Of a DNA stretch of 13,218 nt, positions 8,301 through 13,218 are shown piece after piece. The notes beneath the pieces were generated by a model. It was not told where the DNA came from, searched no databases, and saw only the letters and a list, made by a program, of their open reading frames with translations. Within the stretch, counting starts at the first letter, position 1. Every line of letters starts with the position of its first letter. The translations under genes were made by a program, and so were the position numbers. The DNA is from CBFHWY01 sp965659675 (lineage in GTDB: Bacteria; Bacteroidota; Bacteroidia; Flavobacteriales_G; Salibacteraceae): the NCBI GenBank assembly GCA_965659675.1, contig CBFHWY010000070.1, positions 1-13,218 of the forward strand. The letters are read 5' to 3'.

Positions 8301-8363
8301 TCATTCTCCATGAGCAAATAACAACCATAGGACCTTAAAAATCACCTACTGTAATTCAATTAG

Positions 8364-8378
8364 TGCAACAACGTTGCA
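8364..8378. promoter_or_regulatory. Putative Fur/Zur-family operator upstream of the TonB receptor
   Basis: TGCAAC-AAC-GTTGCA is a 6-3-6 perfect inverted repeat. Read as a 7-1-7 site it has one mismatch. The same half-sites and spacing recur at 13108-13122, and both copies share the 11 bases TTAGTGCAACA. It ends 21 bases before the receptor ATG and only 8 bases before a -7-like element, so a bound dimer would block initiation. I infer a Fur-family metalloregulator as the binder from the 7-1-7 layout and the adjacent Fur-family gene; the metal is not shown by the sequence. Confidence 0.7.
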
Positions 8379-8386
8379 AAAAGAGT

Positions 8387-8394
8387 TATATTCG
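8387..8394 (+). promoter_or_regulatory. Candidate -7 promoter element for the TonB receptor operon
   Basis: TATATTCG matches TAnnTTTG at all but one position and sits 5 bases before the ATG at 8400, implying a very short 5' leader. No TTG lies at the ideal -33 distance; the nearest is inside the operator at 8374-8376. Its place directly after the operator is the main support. Confidence 0.3.
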
Positions 8395-8399
8395 CACCT

Positions 8400-10667
8400 A
8401 TGCGCCTGGCAGTATTGCTTCTATTATTTCCAATTTGCAGTCTTACAGCTCAGAACTATAAGATCAGTGGGAGAATATTGGATCGAGATCAAGGCCTGCC
8501 CTATGCTGACATACTCATACATGAATTGGCTAAAGGTGCCTACAGTGATGAAGGAGGTAAGTTTCGTATTGAGGATGTACCACCGGGTTCTTATCACCTG
8601 CATATAAGTAAGCTAGGATATGAGCCCATAAGTTTGGATATAAAATTGAATGGGGACACATTCCTTCAGCTCTCGTTAAGTCCGACCCTTATTGAAATGC
8701 GGACCGTGCTTATCGAAGATCAGCTTACAAAGTCAGAAGAAAGTGCCCTTTCAGTTGATCAGCTTGGAGAGGCTGAGCTCTTTGATAATGAGGGCAACAG
8801 TATGATCGCTAAGTTGGAGAATCTTCCAGGCGTCAATAGGATCAATGTGGGTACTGGCATTGATAAGCCAGTGATCAGAGGTTTAAGTCAAAATCGCGTG
8901 GTAGTAGCAGAGAACGGGATTAAGCAAGAGGGGCAGCAATGGGGTACAGATCACGGGCTTGAGATGGATGCATTTCGGGATCAAAAAGCTCAGGTGATCA
9001 GAGGTCCGGCATCAGTTCAGTATGGTAGTGAAGCCATAGGAGGGGTAATCAACTTTGTAGCGCCCAATATTCCAGAAAGAGGAGATTTTAGGCAGGAGCT
9101 CTCAACGCTGGCGCAATCCAATGTTGGTTTGTTAGGTGCTTCTTATGCCCTCAAGTTCAATAAGAGGGGCTGGTATAGCAGGTCTCGGGTAAGCCTTCGA
9201 GAATCCTCCGACATTCGTGTACCCGCTGACAGCTTCATCTATGCGGGTTATCAGTACCCACTTGAGTTGAATCAACTTCAAAATACAGCCATGAAAGAGC
9301 AAGCGGGGATGATCACCATGGGATATCAATCCAATTTTGGCTTTTCGGAGCTCAGCTACAGCTTAACGGACCAACAGATAGGCTTTTTCCCAGGAGCACA
9401 TGGAAGGCCAGATCGAGAGCGGCTAATTTCAGATGGTGAGGATCGAAATATAGACCGGCCCAAGCAGCAGATCGCCCACCAGCGGATACAGATCAGAAAT
9501 AATTTCAAGTTGGGAGAGAATTGGTTGGAACTGGATCTTGCCTGGCAGCAAAATGATCGGCGTGAGTTTGAAATGGATCTTATGGATCCGGATCTTCATC
9601 TTTCCCTTCAAACTTATAGTGCGAATCTCAGATTTCACCAGCAAAAAAACGAGCTCAAATGGGTTCATGGTATATCGGCCATTGCTAAGTCGAATCAAAA
9701 CCTGGGAACAGAATTCCTGATCCCTGATTATCGCGAACAGATGCTTGCTTACTTCAGCTTAATGGAATCCAAGAGAAATGATCAATACATTTTTAAGCTT
9801 GGTTGGCGAGCCGAGTTCAATCACCTCAATGCGGATCAGGTATTTTGGCAAGATGGGAGCTTGCGTTCTCCAAACTACAATAGAAATCTAGCCAATGCAA
9901 CTTTATCCAGCTCCTGGATCTGGGGTTCCGGACAAAGAAATGAGCAAGCCATCAACCTGGCCAGTGGATACCGCTTTCCCAATGCAGCTGAGCTTTTTTC
10001 AAACGGACTGCATCACGGAGCTTTTAGATATGAGAAAGGAGACCCGGATCTAAAGACGGAAAGAAGTTTACAATTCGATTATCGCTATGAGCTAAATTAC
10101 TCTTCATACAGCTTAAGTATCACGCCGTATGCCGCCTATATCCAAGATTATATTTACCTCGCTCCCAGTGCTCGATTCGCATCAAATGATCAGGGCGGAG
10201 GTCAGATCTACGAATACAAACAGAATAGCGCGGTGCTCACTGGGGCCGAGATCTACTCCGACTGGCACTTTGGAGAACACTGGCATTGGGTGAGCGGAAT
10301 TGAGGGAGTATTTGGTCATAACCTTGCGGAGAATCGTCCCTTACCTATGATCCCCGCAACGGAAATAGTGAATAGGATCAAATATGAATTTGAATTCGCC
10401 GATATCAATTTCAGCAACCAGCTGGAGTGGCGAAGTCTATTTAGTCAGAGCAGAACAGAGCGCAATGAATTTAATACTCCAGGGAGTCAAATAATAGATC
10501 TGAGCTCTACCATACGGATCATGCAATTTGCTCAGGGGGTATGGCTTAAAGTGAGTGTACAGAATCTATTTGATACGCTTTACTACCAACATTTAAGCAG
10601 GTTTAGGATGCTAAACCTTCCTGAACCCGGACGAAGCTTTAATCTAGCAATGAAAATTAAATTTTGA
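8400..10667 (+). CDS. TonB-dependent outer-membrane receptor, putative metal (zinc?) uptake
   Basis: This is an outer-membrane barrel receptor energised by TonB. The 755-residue product has a Sec signal peptide (MRLAVLLLLFPICSLTAQ), then a carboxypeptidase-regulatory-like domain at about 20-100 (ISGRILDRDQGLPYADILIH) typical of Bacteroidota receptors. The plug domain lies at about 110-225 (LPGVNRINVG, VIRGLSQNRVVVAENG, QVIRGPASVQYGSEAIGGVI). The 22-strand-type barrel follows to a C-terminal Phe (MKIKF). Plug features such as QWGTDHGLEMDAF and the overall length resemble ZnuD-like and related metal receptors rather than long SusC glycan receptors, and no SusD gene follows. The barrel contains a His cluster WHFGEHWHW near 621-629. 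A DUF4625 lipoprotein gene starts 3 bases after the stop, so the two are co-expressed. The upstream palindrome shared with merC suggests metal-dependent repression. Zinc as substrate is an inference; haem, copper or cobalt chelates are alternatives. Confidence 0.9.
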   Translation: MRLAVLLLLFPICSLTAQNYKISGRILDRDQGLPYADILIHELAKGAYSDEGGKFRIEDVPPGSYHLHISKLGYEPISLDIKLNGDTFLQLSLSPTLIEMRTVLIEDQLTKSEESALSVDQLGEAELFDNEGNSMIAKLENLPGVNRINVGTGIDKPVIRGLSQNRVVVAENGIKQEGQQWGTDHGLEMDAFRDQKAQVIRGPASVQYGSEAIGGVINFVAPNIPERGDFRQELSTLAQSNVGLLGASYALKFNKRGWYSRSRVSLRESSDIRVPADSFIYAGYQYPLELNQLQNTAMKEQAGMITMGYQSNFGFSELSYSLTDQQIGFFPGAHGRPDRERLISDGEDRNIDRPKQQIAHQRIQIRNNFKLGENWLELDLAWQQNDRREFEMDLMDPDLHLSLQTYSANLRFHQQKNELKWVHGISAIAKSNQNLGTEFLIPDYREQMLAYFSLMESKRNDQYIFKLGWRAEFNHLNADQVFWQDGSLRSPNYNRNLANATLSSSWIWGSGQRNEQAINLASGYRFPNAAELFSNGLHHGAFRYEKGDPDLKTERSLQFDYRYELNYSSYSLSITPYAAYIQDYIYLAPSARFASNDQGGGQIYEYKQNSAVLTGAEIYSDWHFGEHWHWVSGIEGVFGHNLAENRPLPMIPATEIVNRIKYEFEFADINFSNQLEWRSLFSQSRTERNEFNTPGSQIIDLSSTIRIMQFAQGVWLKVSVQNLFDTLYYQHLSRFRMLNLPEPGRSFNLAMKIKF

Positions 10668-10670
10668 ATT

Positions 10671-11081
10671 ATGAGAAAGTCGATCATTTATATCCTGGCT
10701 GCGGGATTGCTAATAGCAGCAAGTTCATGTAACAAAGAAGATGAGGAAGCTCCAGTTATATCTGTTAGTAGTCCTCAGGAGGAAGCCAAATACTCAGGAG
10801 GTGATGTTATACAGGTTCGAGCATTATTGGAAGATAACGAGGAGCTCGGAGAATACAAACTTGAGATACACGAGGCTGGTGGTCACACCCATAAGAGAGG
10901 TGGTGATGAAGAGTTTGAGTTTGAGGAGATCATTCCTATTGAAGGAACTTCCTATCAAATCGAAACCGATGTGAACATTCCAGATAGTGCTGAGGTTGGC
11001 GAGTATCATGTTTTGATCTACTGCACTGATGCGGCTGGTAATGAAGCTAACTTTGCCGAGGTGGATTTTGATATAGAATAA
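10671..11081 (+). CDS. DUF4625 lipoprotein with His cluster
   Basis: This 136-residue product has a type II signal peptide, MRKSIIYILAAGLLIAASSC, with the lipid-anchored Cys at 20. The mature part reads like the DUF4625 family: an Ig-like fold with APVISVSSPQEEAKYSGGDVIQV, then ALLEDNEELGEYKLEIHEAGG, and a C-terminal strand set ending in YHVLIYCTDAAGNEA. His67, His72 and His74 (IHEAGGHTH) followed by an acidic patch (DEEFEFEE) form a plausible metal-binding loop. The gene begins 3 bases after the receptor stop, so it is in the same transcript and probably translationally coupled. By context I infer a partner of the receptor at the outer membrane, perhaps capturing or passing on the metal. The family itself has no established biochemical role that I know of. 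Confidence 0.82.
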   Translation: MRKSIIYILAAGLLIAASSCNKEDEEAPVISVSSPQEEAKYSGGDVIQVRALLEDNEELGEYKLEIHEAGGHTHKRGGDEEFEFEEIIPIEGTSYQIETDVNIPDSAEVGEYHVLIYCTDAAGNEANFAEVDFDIE

Positions 11082-11083
11082 AC

Positions 11084-12148
11084 TCAGCTTTTTTTCTCGC
11101 GTAAAGCATATTGTGGGATCTCACCCTTTAGGCTGTTTAAGAAACTGACTATGGAACTTACTTCATCAGTACTCAGTTTTTTATTCAGTTGGGTGACTCC
11201 CATGATCTTCACTGCCTCTTCCAATGAGCTCACACTACCATCGTGAAAATAGGGTCCGGTCTCACTCACATTTCTAAGTGATGCAACTTTAAACAAGTAT
11301 TTCTCAGCATCGTTCCCGCTCACTGCGGCTCTTCCTTCATCTTTCAAGTTAGACTTAGTATATTCCCAGTATGGTCCTTTTACCAAACCAAACTTTTGGT
11401 ACATGTGTCCGCCAAGGCCGACGCCAGAGTGACAGGTGATACAACCTGCATCGATGAAGTTTTGTAGACCGTTTTTCTCTTCTTCTGTTAGAGCATTTTC
11501 ATTTCCCTCTAGAAACTCATCGAAGTCAGATGGTGTATGCAGCGTTTTTTCAAATTCTGCAATGGCCATTGTAATATTCTCATAGCTTATCGGCTTGTTT
11601 TGATCAGGAAATACCTCCTTGAATTTTTCCTGATATTCGGGAATAGCCTGTATATTTTTTTCCGCTGTCCTTTCATTGGGTAAACCCATTTCAATTGGAT
11701 TTAGAATTGGGCCCTTGGCTTGCTCATGTAAACTGGCTGCGCGACCATCCCAAAATTGAGCGATATGAAAGGAAGTGTTATAAACGCTCGGACTATTTCG
11801 ATCACCTCGTGTCCCATCATGCCCTGGTGAAGTAGCTTCGTTATCTACACCATATTCATCAAGTAAATGGCATGAATTGCAGCTCAGCTCACCATTTACA
11901 GAAAGTGCTGTTTCGTAATATAAGTCCTTACCAAGTTTAGCAATAGGGCGCTCGAAACTTGCAGGTTCAGGTAAGACCTTAAAGAAATTTCTTGCCTTCT
12001 GCAGGAGCTCACTTGCCATTCGAGGTTCCTCTGGTTCCAGCATGATCTTCTCTTCTTTGGGTTCATTAGAACCGCCAGACGAACATGCCCACATATAAAC
12101 AGAACTCAAGATCAGACTGAAAATGAAAATTGAAAGGCGACTACTCAT
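11084..12148 (-). CDS. Di-haem cytochrome c peroxidase-family lipoprotein
   Basis: Members of this family (CcpA/MauG-like) reduce hydrogen peroxide with electrons from small cytochromes, or oxidise other substrates, on the periplasmic side. The 354-residue product starts with a hydrophobic leader ending in SVYMWACSSGG, giving a lipobox Cys at 22 instead of the more common cleaved signal. Two c-type haem motifs are present, CNSCH at 90-94 and CITCH at 236-240. Family segments are intact: KLGKDLYYETALSVNGELSC, GTRGDRNSPSVYNTSF, QFWDGRAASLHEQAKGPI, and the C-terminal VASLRNVSETGPYFHDGS. It converges tail to tail with the DUF4625 gene, 2 bases apart. A near-match to TAnnTTTG (GAATTTTG, complement of 12168-12175) lies 19 bases upstream of the start. 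No operator like those at 8364 or 13108 is seen, so co-regulation with the receptor is not supported. Bona fide peroxidase activity versus a MauG-like role cannot be told apart here. Confidence 0.92.
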   Translation of the reverse strand: MSSRLSIFIFSLILSSVYMWACSSGGSNEPKEEKIMLEPEEPRMASELLQKARNFFKVLPEPASFERPIAKLGKDLYYETALSVNGELSCNSCHLLDEYGVDNEATSPGHDGTRGDRNSPSVYNTSFHIAQFWDGRAASLHEQAKGPILNPIEMGLPNERTAEKNIQAIPEYQEKFKEVFPDQNKPISYENITMAIAEFEKTLHTPSDFDEFLEGNENALTEEEKNGLQNFIDAGCITCHSGVGLGGHMYQKFGLVKGPYWEYTKSNLKDEGRAAVSGNDAEKYLFKVASLRNVSETGPYFHDGSVSSLEEAVKIMGVTQLNKKLSTDEVSSIVSFLNSLKGEIPQYALREKKS

Positions 12149-12263
12149 TGCTCCATATAATTTGAAGCAAAATTCTGGGAAAAAGACGGGAAAAAGTGTG
12201 CTTTTAGTTACGCTGGCAGCTCAGCATCTTAAATAGTGATGCCGAGGCGGCCTTTCTTTAAGT

Positions 12264-12692
12264 TCAGTCTTCACTTGGATAGAGCGCTTTCATTTGCTCA
12301 ATGCTGAGCGCCATAAGTTTTTTCAAAACCTGGGTATCGATATCAGAGAGCCTCTTGATATTTAGGCAAGACTTACCATGTTTAAACTTCCCAAGTTGAT
12401 CGAGCAGTTTCTGATGTTTTTTTAGGCCAGTCATGATGTAGACACTCAAATATTGCTTTCGGGGAGAGAATCCAATGCGAAAAAAGTCGCCTTCTCTTCC
12501 CGATTCATATTTGTAATGATACTTACCAAAGCCGATCAAACTGGCACCCCACATCACAGGTTCTTCGCCACTGATTGATTTCATTTCTTCTAGAAGAAAG
12601 TAAGAATCTTGTTTCTTGGTTTCATCCTCGATAGCATCAAGGAATCTCTCAACGCTTGCTGAAGTAGTAGTGGTTTTGTTCGGCTTAGACAT
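12264..12692 (-). CDS. DUF1801 (YdhG-like) protein
   Basis: This 142-residue protein is soluble, with no signal peptide. It matches the DUF1801 pattern: an N-terminal helix carrying SVERFLDAIEDETKKQDSYF, then the core EEPVMWGASLIGFGKYHYKY, RIGFSPRKQYLSVYIM, and FKHGKSCLNIKRLSDID, ending in a helix (VLKKLMALSIEQMKALYP). The biochemical role of the family is not established; related folds are seen in iron-chaperone-like YdhG and frataxin-like comparisons, so any metal link is only suggestive. It starts 18 bases after the merC stop on the same strand, without a convincing promoter between them, and so is probably the second gene of a merC transcript. A small GC-rich inverted repeat lies just beyond its stop but lacks a T-run. 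Confidence 0.82.
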   Translation of the reverse strand: MSKPNKTTTTSASVERFLDAIEDETKKQDSYFLLEEMKSISGEEPVMWGASLIGFGKYHYKYESGREGDFFRIGFSPRKQYLSVYIMTGLKKHQKLLDQLGKFKHGKSCLNIKRLSDIDTQVLKKLMALSIEQMKALYPSED

Positions 12693-12710
12693 AAACCGAA
12701 ATTAAAAAAA

Positions 12711-13076
12711 CTAGTTGGCACTGGGAACGAAGAACTTTCTCAAGTTGATCGTATGCGCGATGATCAGGGTCACAGCAGCCAAATAGGAGAGCAACTGCAT
12801 AAATGCATGGTGTTCCAAAATCAGTGTTAGGCCCAGGGTCATCAGGGATAACCACATCAACACTTTAATGCTTCTTTTGGCAGACCTTCCGGCGGTGATC
12901 ACTGCCAGAAAGCTCACAGAGAAAAAGAGGAGATCAAAAATCAGGTGATGGGCAAGGTGTCCAGCAACATTACTTCCCAGTACAACAAAAGAAGGCACAA
13001 GACAATGAACCAGACACAACAAAGAGCTCCCAATGCCTAGAATATCATACTTTTTTAATCCTCCTGATTTTTTCAT
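12711..13076 (-). CDS. MerC-domain integral membrane protein
   Basis: The 121-residue product is almost entirely hydrophobic, with four predicted membrane helices: about 10-30 (ILGIGSSLLCLVHC), 38-58 (IFDLLFFSVSFLAV), 66-84 (VLMWLSLMTLGLTLIL) and 88-108 (LLSYLAAVTLIIAH). The first helix carries CLVHC, two Cys with an intervening His. Other His residues sit at membrane edges (HLAHH, EHHAF). This fits the MerC family, named for mercury uptake, whose Bacteroidota members are often found beside Fur-family genes. Here a zinc- or other metal-related transport or sensing role is inferred, not mercury resistance, because no merA, merP or merT is nearby. The start MKKSGGLKKYD at 13076 is chosen over an ATG at 13094: the longer form would include the -7 promoter element as codons and adds a non-membrane MYICLP stretch. 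Confidence 0.85.
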   Translation of the reverse strand: MKKSGGLKKYDILGIGSSLLCLVHCLVPSFVVLGSNVAGHLAHHLIFDLLFFSVSFLAVITAGRSAKRSIKVLMWLSLMTLGLTLILEHHAFMQLLSYLAAVTLIIAHTINLRKFFVPSAN

Positions 13077-13083
13077 GGGGAGA

Positions 13084-13091
13084 CAAATATA
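13084..13091 (-). promoter_or_regulatory. Candidate -7 promoter element for merC
   Basis: On the minus strand this reads TATATTTG, an exact TAnnTTTG match, 7 bases before the preferred merC start. A TTG on the same strand (complement of 13110-13112) is 18 bases upstream, a fitting -33 partner, and it lies inside the palindromic operator. The arrangement implies a very short leader and direct repressor occlusion. Confidence 0.55.
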
Positions 13092-13107
13092 CAAGAAGCA
13101 GGCTTAG

Positions 13108-13122
13108 TGCAACATTGTTGCA
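13108..13122. promoter_or_regulatory. Putative Fur/Zur-family operator upstream of merC
   Basis: TGCAACA-T-TGTTGCA is a perfect 7-1-7 inverted repeat in the 33 bases between the Fur-family stop codon (13128) and the longer merC start. Half-sites and spacing match the site at 8364-8378 upstream of the TonB receptor. It overlaps the -33 region of the merC promoter. A 7-1-7 palindrome is the known recognition layout of Fur-family dimers. Binding by the adjacent regulator is inferred. Confidence 0.75.
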
Positions 13123-13127
13123 ATGAA

Positions 13128-13218
13128 TTATTTGCAGTCTGGGCAATACCCCTCAAGAAGCATATTCTTTGTTTGAAGAGAATAGCCTTCAGGGGTATTC
13201 ACTGCTGGGATCTCCTCA
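13128..13218 (-). CDS. Fur-family metalloregulator, C-terminal end only (Zur-like?)
   Basis: The minus strand is open from the window edge to a TAA at 13128-13130 and encodes 29 residues. The end reads AVNTPEGYSLQTKNMLLEGY followed by CPDCK. This is the characteristic end of Fur-family repressors: a PEGF/Y turn, an alternating strand, then a G-x-CxxC motif that binds the structural zinc with a second CxxC in the missing part. The rest, about 100-110 residues including the winged-helix DNA-binding domain, lies beyond the right edge. Fur, Zur and PerR members share this tail, so the sensed metal cannot be decided from it. The neighbouring merC and the palindromic site make Zur the best guess. 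The stop is 33 bases upstream of the longer merC start, and some readthrough into merC is possible. Confidence 0.8.
   Translation of the reverse strand, partial: EEIPAVNTPEGYSLQTKNMLLEGYCPDCK

Noticed and set aside
8400..11081. SusC/SusD-type glycan uptake pair
   Set aside because: The receptor is about 755 residues, shorter than SusC proteins, and the following lipoprotein is about 136 residues and DUF4625-like, not a roughly 500-residue SusD.
12224..12251. GCATC...GATGC and GCCG-AGG-CGGC small inverted repeats after the DUF1801 gene
   Set aside because: The stems are only 4-5 bp and no T-run follows on the minus strand, so a terminator cannot be supported.
12711..13076. Mercury resistance operon
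   Set aside because: Only a MerC-domain protein is present. No merA, merT, merP or MerR regulator is visible, and the neighbouring regulator is Fur-family.

Overview
The window looks like a chromosomal segment from a member of the Bacteroidota, probably a Cytophagales-type marine or environmental bacterium (the phylum is fairly secure, the order is a guess). The evidence is a TonB-dependent receptor with an N-terminal carboxypeptidase-regulatory-like domain, several short Cys-anchored lipoproteins, DUF2911, DUF4625 and MerC-domain proteins, moderate GC content, almost no Shine-Dalgarno sequences, and repeated matches to the Bacteroidota -7 promoter element TAnnTTTG just upstream of genes. No tRNA, rRNA, CRISPR array, insertion sequence or prophage sign was seen. 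Coding density is high and no gene-free stretch exceeds about 135 bases.

Left part (1-6309) is housekeeping. It holds the 3' part of a class I fructose-1,6-bisphosphatase gene, then a complete mfd (transcription-repair coupling factor). A secreted protein of unknown function and an acylphosphatase follow on the minus strand. Divergent from the acylphosphatase is a secreted DUF2911 protein with a TPR-like tail. A strong hairpin terminator at 6272-6309 closes this part and probably serves both converging transcripts.

Middle part (6327-12148) has a lipoprotein S9-family (prolyl-oligopeptidase type) peptidase on the minus strand. Divergent from it is a two-gene unit, a TonB-dependent receptor followed 3 bases later by a DUF4625 lipoprotein with a His cluster. 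A di-haem cytochrome c peroxidase-like lipoprotein converges on this pair from the other strand.

Right part (12264-13218) reads leftward: the last 29 codons of a Fur-family metalloregulator (C-terminal CPDC zinc-site motif), a MerC-domain membrane protein, and a DUF1801 protein.

The most interesting signal is a 15-bp inverted repeat, TGCAAC-N3-GTTGCA. It occurs twice: directly upstream of the TonB receptor (8364-8378) and between the Fur-family gene and merC (13108-13122). The copy at merC is a perfect 7-1-7 palindrome, the format bound by Fur-family dimers. Both copies lie in the core promoter region. I infer a small local metal-homeostasis regulon, most likely zinc and Zur-like: the regulator would repress an outer-membrane metal receptor with its periplasmic-side lipoprotein and an inner-membrane MerC-type protein. 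The metal and the regulator-operator pairing are not proven by the sequence.
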